From: Beta vulgaris subsp. vulgaris
Taxonomy: Eukaryota; Streptophyta; Magnoliopsida; Caryophyllales; Amaranthaceae
Assembly: GCF_026745355.1 (NCBI RefSeq)
Contig: NC_079210.1
Coordinates: 24,764,798 to 24,828,797, forward strand
DNA: 64,000 nucleotides
Direction: 5' to 3'
In this document: positions 12,101 through 23,739 of the stretch, one piece after another
How the letters are laid out: each line of letters begins with the position of its first letter
How positions within the stretch are numbered: position 1 is the first letter of the stretch
Notes under the pieces: generated by a model
Told to the model about the DNA's origin: nothing
The model's input: only the letters and a program-made list of their open reading frames with translations
Database searches by the model: none
Made by a program: the position numbers and the translations under genes

Positions 12101-12570
12101 GCGAGACATAGACTAAAAAATCGAGGTCGTCTACACGACTGATCTTCAACCTTGTGTATCATCTCGTCTACCCGACCCTATTGTCATCTCCAAATCATCA
12201 TCCCAAATTCTCATCCCCTATACTCATCACTTCTTTTCTTCACATACATCATTTTTACTCTAGAGCTTCCTATATACCTTCCCTGCTCACCATGCCAAAA
12301 CCCATACGTGGTATTGAGGCCTAAACCCACGGCGAAAGACAAGCTCCCTAACCACATGTATACTACTAACCTTGCTCACATTTCTACAATCGACACAAGG
12401 ACAATAAAAGCCGACTTCTCCAGAGGATTTTGATATTCTAATGCAGTTGACATAATTCCGAGACCCTTTCACAAACTCAATCGATTCACGACTACCATAC
12501 ATCCAAGTACGATCCACCTCATTTAGAAGACCACCTCTAATAATTAAACACAACCATTCATATAATCTGA
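9169..12570 (-). pseudogene. TNP2-type CACTA transposase, broken (CACTA-2)
   Basis: This is a second copy of the CACTA-1 transposase. From high to low coordinates it starts with the N-terminal transposase-associated domain (RTWMYGSRESIEF near 12510, then CPCVDCRN). YGNLSGYKT (about 11260) and DVMHIEKNVCEAIL (about 10910) mark the TNP2 core. A DUF4218 block contains NIIQGIVGEEVSNFVAEYF (about 10140) and DUF4216 contains CGFTLVDLSHLRE (about 9500). The frame is cut by many small indels, including a run of 20 G at 10313-10332 where the CACTA-1 copy has 12. It keeps DVMHIEK, where CACTA-1 has DVMHIEM. The coding order and identity are clear; exon limits are approximate. Confidence 0.88.
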
Positions 12571-13065
12571 TCAATCATTATTAAAGTACATACACTCACA
12601 TATTCAAATCACACACGTATAGAGCAAGCTAAGAGTGAACATGTTTAATTGTATGCATGCAGTGAGGGTCCTTATCACTACCTCAAACTACCCATCCATG
12701 GACGTCTAATCTCAGTAGTGAATATGCCAACTTTCAATTTTAAGGAAAATTCGGCAGCATTTCCCTACAGTTCTCCAAGTACACAATGTAGATAATTGCT
12801 AATCTACATATGTACCCAGAGAACAATGTAGAGAAACGATAAGCTAAGAATTTTTGTCAGAATTGAAAAAAAGACACACATTCACCACCTAAGTGAGATC
12901 AAACGTCCAAGAACAGTCTCAAACCGGGACTATTCAAAGGAGGAGTAAGTTCTTGAGTATCTAGGCATATGATGATTATTCAACAACTTGTAGATTTCAT
13001 AGCTAAATTACATTGCATTGTCATACTATCTCATCATATCAAGAAACACAAATAAATCTACCTCC
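12571..13065. other. Transposase upstream spacer of CACTA-2
   Basis: Collinear with 4116-4652 of CACTA-1 and without a gene. Small indels separate the two copies. Probably 5' untranslated or intronic sequence of the minus-strand transposase transcript. Confidence 0.45.
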
Positions 13066-13312
13066 ACAACCCTCCCCCACCCCCTGCCAGCCCTCACCCC
13101 ACCCCTTCCCAGCATCCCTAGCCCTCCCCCACCCCTGCCAGCCCTCCCCTACCCCTTGCCAGCCCTCCCCACCCATTGCCAGCCCTCCCTCACCCCTTGT
13201 CCAGCCTCCCCAACCCTCCCCTTACCCCCCTACCAGCCATCCCCCATCCGTGCCAGCCCTCCCCAACCCCAACCCCCTCCCTCATCCCTCCCCCACCCCA
13301 ACCCACCCCAAA
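13066..13312. repeat. C-rich low-complexity arm, right side of CACTA-2
   Basis: CCACCCCTGCCAGCCCTCC-type words on the + strand, shorter than the matching arm in CACTA-1. It lacks the clean three-copy 50-bp repeat seen at 4681-4830. Proline-rich ORFs here are not genes. Confidence 0.85.
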
Positions 13313-13789
13313 TAATCACTCTTTGAGCAAATACAAGCACATTTAACAACAAAAAATAGAAGTTTCCATCACATTAAACAAAAATTAAAGAAATGTAAAA
13401 GAAGAGAGATAGTGAGAGAGGGATTTACCGCGAAAGAGAGTGAGAGAAATGATGCTCCACAATAAATCGTAGTGGAGGAGAGGAGAGAAGAGAAGGTGGT
13501 GCAGCTGCGTGGTGGTGGCGTCAATGTAGTGGAGGGGAGAATGAGTTATACTTGTGGCGTCAATACAGTGGACGGAGGAGAGAATGAACCAATGGCGTCA
13601 ATGCAGTTGGTGCGTCGTCGTGGCGGTGGCGCGCTGGTGGCTATCGCGGAGTTAGGGTTCGCGCAGTGGACGAAGGTGGTGGGAGGGGATTTTCTCACTC
13701 GTTAAAATTTTTCTAAGGGAGGGAAAGGATGAATTGTGCTTGCTTGGATATACTGTACATGCGCGCAATTAGATTAAAAAAAATGATAA
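13313..13789 (-). promoter_or_regulatory. Possible transposase promoter/leader (CACTA-2)
   Basis: Collinear with 4986-5346 but with extra GTGGCGTCAATGCAGT-type duplications around 13515-13610. It lies between the C-rich arm and the subterminal repeats, where the minus-strand transposase transcript would begin. The role is inferred from position. Confidence 0.3.
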
Positions 13790-14095
13790 GGAAGGGTTGC
13801 GCTTATCCAAAAAACGCAGCCTTTCTTACAGTTAGAAAGGCTGCGTTTTTTAGTCAAGCGCAACCCTTCACTATAAAGGGCTGCGCTTGACTAAAAAACG
13901 CAGCCCTTCTAACTGTAAGAAGGGCTGCGTTTTTTAGACAAGCGCAACCCTTTATCTAAAGGGTTGCGCTTTTCTTTAAAAACGTAGCCCTACTGTAAAA
14001 AAGGGCTGCGTTTTATTTTAAACTGCAGCCCTACAATAAAGAAGGGCTGCGTTTTGAAGAATACGCATCCCTTCCAGCGCAGCCCTTCCTTTTTT
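13790..14095. repeat. Subterminal inverted-repeat array, right end of CACTA-2
   Basis: Alternating copies of AAGGGCTGCGTTTTTTA and AAAAACGCAGCCCTT, plus the variant GGGTTGCGCTT. These mirror the left array and end at the CCCCTAGTG terminus. Confidence 0.9.
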
Positions 14096-14277
14096 TTCCC
14101 CTAGTGTCAATATTTTTTCAAAACCACATGTTGTGTTAAATAAGTTCCATCTAGTTACCAAAAACTAAGCAATATATATTACTTACAAAAATCCTACATA
14201 CAGACTCTTGAACTTAGTCTTCATGTCTACTTTTTAAATCTTCGAATATGAAGATCCTTGCGTCCCATCTCAGGAAC

Positions 14278-15047
14278 CAGTGTCGGTGATTGGGTTGTGC
14301 AAGCAGCCCAACCGCACAGGGCCCCATAACAATAGGGCCTCCAATTTGGGAAACTGCAACTCAATATATATCTATTGTTGTGTGAAAATTGCAAAGTTTC
14401 TACTGTGGCTTAATGGTAGTTGCATGCATGTTTTGTTTATCAGTTCATTAGTTCGAATTTGTGCTTATAATAATTTTGGTCCACGGTTGAATGAATGCAA
14501 ATGTCAAATTATTTGTTTACATATTAAACTGCACTCACAATACGTTTTTTCAAACTTCTTTTTTCATTTCAAATTTATTCTCCCCATACAAGTTATTTTA
14601 GGTTTTTCGAATTAAAAATATGATATCATATAATTCCTCATATTTTTTTTATTCTGTATATTTACTGTTTATACACTTTCCAATACACACATTTTATATT
14701 ATTAATATATATAATTTCATGTTTGTAAGAATTATAACGATTCAATATGTTTGTAAGAATTATATAACGGTTGAATATTAATGATGTACGTACTCATTAA
14801 GTCGAACCAAATAAGATAGATCCCACTCGACTATATTTATTCTTATATATTGATAAATATATAGAATATTGCATGATTTGCATCTATATGTGAATAGCGA
14901 CAAAAACTCAAATGCAAACAACTACAAAAATTGGAGGGAGTACTTCGTATGTATTTCATTTTTTATACTGTTAATACGTTTTTGAAAAAATTTGGGGCCT
15001 AATACATATTAGAGCACAGGGCCTCTAAATTGTTTGAGACGGCCCTG
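14278..15047. mobile_element. Non-autonomous hAT element (770 bp)
   Basis: The ends are CAGTGTCGGTG (left) and the complement of CAGGGCCGTCT (right). The flanks are a perfect 8-bp duplication, TCAGGAAC, at 14270-14277 and 15048-15055. An 8-bp duplication with short CA(G)-starting inverted ends is diagnostic of hAT transposons. The inner GGGCCCC/AGGGCCT blocks near both ends are typical of one widespread plant hAT family. No transposase is encoded. It lies inside the interrupted Copia LTR, and its target contains that family's GGAAC word. Confidence 0.93.
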
Positions 15048-15440
15048 TCAGGAACAAACAGTTCCTTGAGGAACTATTGAATAAGAATTGTAATCATGAA
15101 TCATCGCTTAGATACTGGTGTTGAAAGTGTATTGATTTGCCTTGAACGTGTGCTCCATGTTATCCATTACTCCACCTCTGGAACTCGTTTAGATAACTTG
15201 TTTTCTATACCAATTCCACTAACATAGTTCCATGGGAACAGTTCCATGATTCAAAGGAACAATTCCATATTTCCAATTCAAGAACTGCGTTCTTCTCTTA
15301 GAGTTCCAACTCATGAACTTCACTTATTATCCTTATAAAGCACTATTATTAATTAATGAACCTTGCACACATACTTATAAACCTTGTTAGTTATTACTTT
15401 AGCTTGTCATTAACAAAACCCATAATGGCTCAACAGTGGC

Positions 15441-16109
15441 ACATTAGCACCTAAGCTAGTAAATATATTAATTTAAAAAAAAAACCTCCATATTTTCCAT
15501 TTCTTTCATACATTGCGAACCATTGCTTAGAAAATAAATTGTTTATTTTTTCAAGGAAATAGAGAGGATCCAAAATAATTATGAATGTAAATAAATTTTT
15601 TCTTTTCTTTTAAAATTGTCGACATTTAGTATTAAGTATAGATTAATTTTATTAAACTTTTGGTGATTAATTATCTTATAGAGGAGAAAATGGATATATT
15701 TAATTCAACATCTACTAAGACTGTTGCATGTATAAAATTCAAGACGTGTAGGGTCAAGCATTGGCTATCATATAAATTATAGTCATATCCCCTAAAAAAT
15801 GAATTTAGAACATAAATAGAGCTATAACGTTTGTGTAACGCTTATGCTTCAAATTGATACAAGATGACAATCCAAAGTTTCCAAATACATGATTAGTAAA
15901 ATTTACAACTAAGATGTTCACAACGGTAACCTTGTGATTCTTTCCCTTATAAATCATCGCAATACTTTCCTTCAGCCCTCTTCACATTTTTCACCCATTA
16001 AATTGATATATATATTCATATAGCCCTTGATCTTCCCATCAAAAATTCATTTCTTTGCCAATTTCCCTCTCTTTTTGGCTTTGAGTGTTAGTACTCATTA
16101 TTTGTATTA
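15441..16109 (+). promoter_or_regulatory. Upstream region of the ENODL gene
   Basis: AT-rich sequence between the Copia LTR edge and the gene start. TATATATATTCATAT at about 16007-16021 is a plausible TATA box, leaving a leader of roughly 60-70 bp before the ATG. With the LTR ending at 15435, only about 670 bp of native promoter is left on this side. No specific factor site can be supported. Confidence 0.4.
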
Positions 16110-17980
16110 ATGGCTGTCCATACATGTTTATGCTTATTTTTTGTGTTGATTATGCTATTCAGACAATCCCAAGGTTACAAATTTCATGTTGGTGGGAAAG
16201 ATGGCTGGGTGTTAAACCCATCTGAAAGCTATAATCACTGGGCTGAAAGAAATAGGTTTCAAGTAAATGATACCCTATGTAAGTCCTTTTTCTTTCTCTC
16301 TCTCTTTTTAATCGACCTTTAATATAATCTCAGTTATAAATGTGATCTAAGTCTTAAGTCAAATGAAATATATACATGATTTTTTTAACGATGTCCAACA
16401 CAGATTTTTGGGCATTGAAATATATTGTTCCTAACCAAGTGTTACATTGAGTAAATTGACATTATTCATCAACTAATTTTGACCATATTTTCTTGCAATT
16501 TTATAAAGAAAACATATAGTTAAGTGAGATATTAAGATTCATGTCAATTGACACTTTCAAATGATCAACTTTTTATAATGTTTCCTTGTGCTCAATAAAA
16601 GATATCAATGATGAAAGAATCATATTTTGCTATGTGAAAAAGTGAATATAATACTTATTTAGGGAGGAGGAAGTATATATATTTATGTATTATTAAATAG
16701 GTTGAAATGTTGATATCATATAAATACATGAAAACTATATTGTAGGTATGATAATTTTTTTTAGATTATTGATGAGAATTTATAATCGAACGTCTGGCTG
16801 TACAGTTGAAACATTATCTTAGGCAACCTGGGATAATTATAGGATTACTTGTATTCTAAAAGTTGCAAAAGGATGTGAGTGCAAAGTTAAATTATTTGCG
16901 CACAGGAGTGTTCAAATCTATTCTAATATATTGATCGCGACATTCGACTCTTCTTCAAGCTAATTAAGTAGAAATATTCTAGTTATAGTAATACAGCTGG
17001 GTATAGATTATTGTAGACTGGCTGGGGCTTCATTTCGAATTGACATTACAATTTGATTTGTTTGAATATGAATACAAGTAATCCTACATATATGAAAGGA
17101 AGTATATATATGCACTTCATATATGTATGGGATGATTACAATATCTTTACTTTTTTTAATATATTTCGATTGTATAATGATATCTAATCTTGTGATCACA
17201 TACCGTACAAATGCACTTAAGATTGGGTACTCGAGATTGGAAGCAGTGGTGGATACAGAGAGAAAAGTAGTTGGAACGAAAGTTAAATCTTATATAACAT
17301 TGAAAAAAGAGCTAAATCTTATATAAAAAATTAATCTACACTAACTTTCTAATCTTACTAATATTTATCGTTTATGTATAATCACTTGTTTTATTTGATC
17401 GTGATGGTTGGAAGTATGGACAGAAAGTTCTTACTCGAGGAACCAGTGAGATGATTATGCGAGGGTATTTTTATTCGAGATGAAATAATTTAATTTATTT
17501 ATTTTCTTATCAGTTTTTAAGTTGAATAGAGGAAATGACTCAGTTCTTGTAGTAACAAAGGAGAACTACAACCAATGCAACGTGAAAAACCCAATAAAGT
17601 CCTTAACAGAAGGAGAATCAGAATTAAAGTTTGAGCGATCTGGGCCCCACTACTTTATTAGTGGCAATCAAGATCATTGTAAGAAAGGCCAAAAACTTGT
17701 AATTGTGGTCCTTGCTGTTAGGCCTAAGACGTCTCCTCCTACTCGTGCTCCTGCACCTGCCCAAGCTCCATCACCTACTGCTTCACCACCAGCACCTCCA
17801 GCTTTACCTCCAGCTCCGATTACAAGCGCGCCTACTCCGAGCCAACCAACAGCCGATGGTCCGGCTTCGAGTGCCGATAAATCGTTTGCCATGAGTCTTA
17901 GTGCTACTGCACCAACTGCGGTCCTTAGTATAGCTATTGGAGTTGGTGCGTTTATGGGTAGTTCTTGTTTGAGGGTTTAG
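16110..17980 (+). CDS. Early nodulin-like protein (phytocyanin family), two exons
   Basis: Exon 1 is 16110-16278 and exon 2 is 17514-17980, joined across GT..AG with a phase-1 intron of 1,235 bp; the product is 211 aa. Residues 1-22 are a signal peptide. Residues 23-126 are a plastocyanin-like domain starting YKFHVGGKDGW and containing ERNRFQVNDTL, SVLVVTKENY and CNVKNP. Cys78 and Cys112 are placed to form the usual disulfide. Residues 127-175 are rich in PAP/APS and resemble an arabinogalactan region. Residues 185-211 are hydrophobic, after a small-residue stretch that suits GPI anchoring. The first His and the Cys of the blue-copper site are replaced (GNDSV, YFISG), as usual in ENODLs, so copper binding is unlikely. 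Likely location is the plasma membrane outer face or apoplast. It is the only gene here with intact frame and splice sites. Confidence 0.93.
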
Positions 17981-18239
17981 TTATTTGGTGCTTATTATGA
18001 TGTAATAAGCTATTGAGATGATTTTTGTTTTGCTTCGTTTTGTTGGGATCTAATTCATGTTTTATGAAGAATTTTATTGAGTATTTGGTTTAGAACACCT
18101 CATTTCTCCAATCAGTAATGTCAAATGTGAGCTTTGATAACCTTTTACCGGTATATTTTGTTTATGGTGCTGTATTATTTTCTCATCCTGCATTTGGTTC
18201 TATTTACTACACTCAATATAATATATAACAGCACTCGTG
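17981..18239 (+). other. ENODL 3' untranslated and downstream sequence
   Basis: T-rich sequence following the TAG at 17978-17980, with several near-upstream-element-like A/T words. No exact poly(A) site can be fixed. Confidence 0.4.
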
Positions 18240-18460
18240 CATGCTTTCTTATCATTTGCTGTCCATCACTGCTAGGGTGTTAATCGTGTCAAGCATCTCG
18301 CAATCAACTCGAACTTGACTCGGTCAACGCTCGGTTGAGACTTGACTCGAGTTGGCTTGAGGCTCGGCGCCAAATCGACTCAGCTCGAGACCTTGAATAG
18401 CACGAGGTGGGCATGATCCGCTCCACTCGTTAAGCTCACCAGCAGCTATAAATTTTTCAT
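18240..18460. repeat. Degraded dispersed repeat with CTCGA/ACTCG words
   Basis: The stretch has repeated GACTCG, CTCGAG and GCTCGG words after TAGGGTGTTAATCG, a composition typical of degraded plant non-autonomous DNA transposons. I could not find matching inverted ends or a target duplication. Confidence 0.3.
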
Positions 18461-18635
18461 ATGTATAATTTTTTCTAAGAATTTATTTTATTTATTAAAA
18501 AAGTTTATTAAATATTTGAGAATAGGGACCAAGTCAACAAGCCAAATCAAGATGTACCTCATGTTTCATGGTCAAAATTCATCAACTAGTAACATGAGTT
18601 TAAAAGAAAAAATAAATAAAATAAAAGATTTTTCC

Positions 18636-18840
18636 AAGTTTGAAACTTGAAAGGAAAACCCTAACAGCCCCTCCAAATTCCCTATCCGTTTTCATTCTCA
18701 ACCATTTCATTTCTCTCTCTCACTTCAGCCTTCAACTCTTCATCATCCTCATACCTCATTCGACATTTCTCAAACTTCTGGCAGATTTTCGGTATTTTGC
18801 GGCAGTTCGTTGGTATTTTCCCTCAGATAAATGATAGTTT
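18636..18840 (+). other. 5'-leader-like segment, possible first exon of a disrupted gene
   Basis: AAACCCTAACAGCCCCTCC is followed by a pyrimidine-rich, CT-repeat stretch and a GGCAGATTTTCGG block. This composition is characteristic of plant 5' untranslated exons. A T-rich stretch ending TTGCAG (about 18979) could be a 3' splice site, after which the LINE begins. No protein can be assigned; the 64-codon open frame over it is not convincing. Confidence 0.25.
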
Positions 18841-19379
18841 TTATTTTTCTTTTTTCTTTTCAGTTGTTTTTCCATTCATTAATGTCGTTTGTTAATTCGA
18901 TTTATAATTTATTTTTTATTTTCTTTTGAATTATGTGTTGCAAACAATTATTATTATAATTTTTAATTTCTGTTGCAGGTTGTGGTTGTTAATTTTTTTT
19001 TTCCGATTTGTTGATACTTGTTATCAGTACAATAATATTGCTATAGATTTGGTTTTTCTGGCAATTCAAAATATTTATTGACAACCAAAAAAAATTAGTT
19101 TACAACCTAAAGAGTATAGACACAACAAGTCTACACTCCAACCACTTAAAACCAAGCCCTTAAGAAATTAACAATCTCCTTTCAAGCTCACTACATCTAC
19201 AAGATACCCTAAACACTACCTCCTTAACAATCATATTAGGGGCTGAGAATTGAGATAGAGTTCCTAAACACTTTACTATTCCTTTGTAACCAGATTGCAT
19301 ACCCACTTTTTTTTGTAGATAACATGACATATACCCTATCTTTGCTCTTTTTGCTTTTGGCCTTCTTAATAGAACAATC

Positions 19380-22375
19380 TTATTTCAGTCTTGGATTAGA
19401 TTGAGGTTGCCAATGAATAAAGCTTAACACCTGCTTCCACACTTCAGTGTTGTAGCTGCATTTGAAGAATAAATGATGCGTACTTTCAATCTGCTGATCA
19501 CAAATTCGACACATAGGACTGATATCTGAATTCCACATATTCAATCTGTTAGAGGTATCAAGCCTATCAAGCAAGATGGGCCAAAGAATAAATTTGCTTC
19601 TAGGGGTAGCTTTGTTGTTGCATATCAATCTTCTCCAATCAACTTTGACACAATCCCCACGAAGTTTCTTGTAAGCATCTTTGATAGTAAAGTTCTGCTA
19701 CTTGCTAATAGCATTCTAGTCACCAATACTATCTAATAAAGTCTTGTAAGCAACAATCTTCCTTAGCATCCAGGAGATGTTGTTATTAGCAGTTACCTCC
19801 ATCACATTACTTCTTTTAATGTATTAGGCATTGATCCATCTAACCCACAACTTATCTTGTTTGAAAGCAATAGCCCATCACAGCTTGAGATTAGCTACTT
19901 TATTCCAAAACACCATATCCACAACATTCTACCCCATGCAGTTTTAGGCTATTGAACAGAGGACTAGTAGGCCACATGAGGTATCTTGTATTGATCAACT
20001 GACCTAGTCCAAAGAAATCTTCTACAGATGGACTCAACAGCCTTGATTAGTTTCTTGCGGAGAGGGAAAATTTGAGCCCAGTAGTTTTGCATCCTGCCCA
20101 GAATAGATTTAATCAATTGCACTCTACCAGCATAAGAAAGAAAATGAGCCATCCACCCTTGAGCTCTAGATGTTATTCCATCAATCAGAGGCTTACATTG
20201 AGTGAAACTGAGTTTTTTTGCAGCAAGAGGGATACCAAGGTATCTGAAAGGGAGGGATCCAATAGGCATGTGAATGTAGTTTGCCAGTTGCACAACCACT
20301 TCCTGGGAGACACCAGCAAAATATATGCAACTTTTTTCATTATTTGCTTCCAAGCCAGAAGCTCTTGAAATCTTCTAAAAGGCTTTGATCATCTCCACCA
20401 CTGAACCCTGATCTCCTCTAGCAAACATGAGCAGGTCATCAGCAAATATTAGATGAGTAAGATTTATTCTCTTACATTTAGGATGGTGTTTGAAAGTGGA
20501 ATTAGAGCTCATAGCCCCTAGACATCTACTAAGGTACTCCATGCTTATTGCAAACAAGAAAGCTGATAGGGGGTCACCTTGTCTTAAACCTTTCTTAGCA
20601 GGAATAGGCTTTGTAGGGCAACCATTTAATGAGATAGAGTAAGACACATTTTGCACACAAGTCATCACCCAATGAATGAATTGATAAGGGAACCCCAACT
20701 CTTTCAACACACTCTCCAAAAACACCCATTCAACAGAGTCATAAGCCTTCCTAATGTTAACTTTAATGACACATCTAGGAGACATATGACTTCTATTGTA
20801 ACCTCTAATCAATTCATTAGCTAACAAAATATTTTCCCCAATTTGTCTCCCTGTAATAAACCCAGATTGAGAACTACACACCACCTCATTGATGACTTGC
20901 TGAAGCCTCTTAGTTATGATTTTGGAGATGATTTTATAGATGAGGGAACAGCAGGCTATAGGCCCATAATCTTTGGCTTGAGTAGGGTTGTCTATTTTAG
21001 GGATTAAAGTGATAGCAGTAACATTGACAGGCTTATAAAGGAATCCTCTATCAAAGAATTCCAACACGTCAGCATAAACTTCTTATTTGATCAAAGGCCA
21101 ATCTTTCTTAAAGAAAACTGAGTTATATCCATCTAGGCCTGGAGCCTTAGTGTCATAAATAGAAGGACTTGATCTCCTCCCCAATATCCAATGTATCAGT
21201 TAAGATGTCACCCTGAGAGTTATGAATCATAACAATCTTGTTTTTGGCATTTCCAACTTTGATAGCAATAAAATAGAATTTGGAATTGGAGTAACCATGT
21301 GATAAGCAATTGATTCTAGATTTTTGCTTCAAGATACTCATATCAATGAGTGACCACTTCTTCAACATCTCAATAGTTACTTTTTCAGCATCTTGAAGCT
21401 CAGGGTCAAAATTGAAGTCTGGATGAGCTTGCAAGCTTGCTAATTTCTTCCTGTAATCATCCACCTTGCAATAAGATTTTGAAACACTTTTAGCATGAAA
21501 AGCTTTTATAGCAGCCTTAGTTGCCTTTAAATTGTCCCACAACTTCTTCATTTTCCACTATCAGGGAGAGGTACTCCAAGCACTTTGAACCATCTCATTA
21601 AAACCCACCTAATCAGCCAAGTGGTTGAGAAATATGAAGGGTATTCCTCCTCCTCCATTCCGAGCTTCGGCAACAGAGAATAATAGGGGAGAGTGATCAG
21701 AAACACCAGCACTAAGGTACTGAACCACCACATCTGAATATTGATTTAACCATTCACAGTTAACAATGGCTTTTTATATTCTACTTGAGATTCTATCATC
21801 TCCTAGTCCCTTGTTACTCCAAGAGTAAAAATTCCCACTTGTAGGAGCTTCAGAGAGAAGATTATCAACCAAGAAATTACTAAAATAATCCACTATTTCA
21901 GCATGAGTGATATTATTTCCTTGTAGTCTGTCAATTGCATGACTAACTGCATTATAGTCACCCATCATGATACAAGGAGATTTAGACGTACTCACAAAGT
22001 TTCTAAGCTCTTCCCATAAGCTTTTCCTGTCCACTATTGTATGGAGACCATACACTGTTACAAAGTAAAACAAGCAATCACCCTGAGTATCGTGGATCTC
22101 AACAATGATGAACTATTCAGAAGAGAGGACAAGCCTCAACCTGACATCACCTTTCACCCAACCAAGCCAAATTCTACCCTTATTAGAAGAGTATAATTAC
22201 AAAACCAACTCCACCTATCACCCAATTTCTTCTAAATCTTTCCCTGATTATGGGGTCTAATCCTGGTCTCAAGAAGAGCACACACATTCACCTTGTTAAC
22301 ATGAAGGAAAATTTTAATTTCCTTCAATTTGAAGGGGTCATTCATACCCCTTACATTCCAGCTTGTGACAATCAT
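19380..22375 (-). pseudogene. LINE ORF2: endonuclease, reverse transcriptase, zf-RVT
   Basis: The frame starts at MIVTSWNVRGMNDP (22375), an APE-type endonuclease opening. CIMMGDYNAVSH near 21960 is the conserved catalytic region. The reverse transcriptase covers 21067-20375 with ITLIPKID, SGFITGRQIGENILL, LRQGDPLSAFLF and the intact catalytic FADDLLMFARGD. The thumb region is 20353-19964. A zf-RVT domain lies at 19628-19380 (CRICDQQIESTHHLFFKC). No RNase H is seen after it. Stops and shifts interrupt the endonuclease and the segment between RT and zf-RVT. Confidence 0.9.
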
Positions 22376-22379
22376 TAAT

Positions 22380-23630
22380 ATAAATAAGGATTTGGTCCCC
22401 TAGCACCCCTAGGCAAACCTGAGCCAAAGTGTAATTGCACACCACTCTGAATACCCTTCCCCTTGTCCTTTGTCTTCCTTGTTACCACTTTCCAGGCCCC
22501 TCCTTCCTCTATAGCAGTACCCACATTAGCAGGAGTAGCAACTGGAGTAACAGTATCTCCAATACTAGCTTTTGTAATCTGAAACTCTTCCTGTTCAATA
22601 GGCACATTAGTTACAGTTACTGTTTCCACATTACTAGGTATAGTGGAAACCTCTGCCTTGTCAGAAATGGCTGCTAGAGTAGAATCTATCACTTTCTTAG
22701 GCACCCACTTCTAAATAACCCTAGGGTTATCTCTAACACCTGCTGACACACCAAAGTTATGCCGAAGCATACTACACTTCTTACAATAGGGAGGTAACCA
22801 TTCATACATCACCCTTTGTTTGAAGTATCTTCCATTAGGATCTTCCACCATTACTTCTTTTGGAAGATCTTGAGTCACATCAATCTCCACAAGCACTCTA
22901 GCAAACGAGATTCGTAATCCCTTGCTAGTACACTCATCTGCAAACATGGGTACACCTTAAATACTTCCTATTCTGCTTAATGAATCTCCTCCCCAACAGT
23001 TGAGTGGAAGATTAGGTAATTTCACCCAAACAGGCACAACTTTCAATATTTATTCATGAAAATTAAAACTATCACACCATTTTTAACAGTCATAGCTTTA
23101 TCATAGAACAAGTGAGGTCCAAAGAAAAGAATACTATCTCAATCATCTTTAGATTTCGGTTTAACAATGAAAAATCCTTCTTCATGTTTAAAAATGGCTA
23201 GTTCATCTTTCAAATTCCAAAAAACATTCACATATTGAGTGATAGAAGTGAGAGTAGGGTTTTGGCCCACAACATAGACCACCAGAGCATACTCCCAGTT
23301 CTTAATCTGAGCTACAACATCAACCTTATCAAGCTTAGCAACAAAATCACCATTAAGTATGACAGGAGCAACAAATATCAACCCCATACCTTTCTCGGAA
23401 ATACGCGACTGACCTTAAATCCTTTCCATTTCAACCGAGCTTCCTCTCTATGACTACTAACCCTTGGATCTTCCATTGCTTATAGGTGATGATCAACAGT
23501 TACTGTTCCATTGGAATTCTCAGAGGTGTCACTCAAAACCTGAGTCTTTGAAGCTGTAACTTCCTTTTTCGGAGTTTCCCGAAGTCGACGAGCTACTCGC
23601 CTTCCCGAGAGTCTTCTTTTTCTGGCCCAT
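22380..23630 (-). pseudogene. LINE ORF1: DUF4283 plus CCHC-type zinc knuckle
   Basis: The start codon is probably at 23630 (MGQKKKTLG). A DUF4283 domain lies around 23390-23140 with WEYALVVYVVGQNP and a terminal GFFIVKP. A zf-CCHC_4 block lies around 22830-22720 with YEWLPPYCKKCSMLRHNFG, where the motif is incomplete. The rest (22704-22375) is low-complexity and acidic. Plant L1 ORF1 proteins bind the element RNA. At least three frame breaks separate these parts. Confidence 0.8.
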
Positions 23631-23739
23631 TCCGATCGTTGGTGCAGGATAGCAAAGAACTTAATCGTGCGCCAGCAGAGAGTTTTTTTATTGTGCTTCT
23701 TGTTTCATCTATATTGTTAGAGAATTGTTATTTTTAATA

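Larger units (their letters stand above)
6747..14106 (-). mobile_element. Complete CACTA transposon CACTA-2 (7,360 bp)
   Basis: The left end is CACTAGTGAAAAAATAAGGA at 6747. The right end is the inverted form of CACTAGGGGAAAAAAAAGGA, ending at 14106. Both are flanked by TCA (6744-6746 and 14107-14109), a perfect 3-bp target duplication as expected for CACTA elements. Inside are subterminal repeats at both ends, C-rich arms, 160-bp tandem repeats and a minus-strand TNP2 transposase. It is inserted in the LTR of a minus-strand Copia element. Its transposase is frameshifted, so it is probably not autonomous now. Confidence 0.95.
5650..15435 (-). mobile_element. 5' LTR and start of leader of a minus-strand Copia element, with nested insertions
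   Basis: Read on the minus strand, the LTR starts TGTTGAGCCATTATGGG at 15435 and ends ...GAAGTGTCA at 5690, followed by a primer-binding site. It consists of three pieces: 15435-15056, 14277-14110 and 6746-5690. These total about 1.6 kb once the hAT element and CACTA-2 are removed. Its start resembles the SIRE-like LTR at 45039 (TGTTGAACCCTAGTTTTG), and its end shares the C-tract plus CTCTTGTA seen there. The leader continues to 5650 and is then cut by CACTA-1. GTGGC at 15436-15440 would be one target-site copy; its partner lies beyond the left edge. Confidence 0.75.
19045..23660 (-). mobile_element. LINE (L1-type non-LTR retrotransposon), decayed
   Basis: ORF1-like and ORF2-like reading frames follow each other on the minus strand. 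The 3' end carries a GGTTGTCAATAAATATTTTG block typical of plant L1 tails, followed by a short A-rich run on the minus strand. Both ORFs have stops and frameshifts. I could not find a convincing target-site duplication, so the outer limits are approximate. Confidence 0.85.

Noticed and set aside
14406..14460. tRNA-like A box (TGGCTTAATGG) and weak B box (AGTTCGAATTT), suggesting a SINE
   Set aside because: The B box is poor, and the whole stretch lies inside a hAT element with exact ends and an 8-bp duplication, which explains it better.
16650..16685. AGGGAGGAGGAAGTATATAT in the ENODL intron as a Stowaway end
   Set aside because: No matching left end was found in the intron.
18640..18834. 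64-codon open frame as a small gene
   Set aside because: It falls in pyrimidine-rich 5'-leader-like sequence and lacks any recognisable domain.
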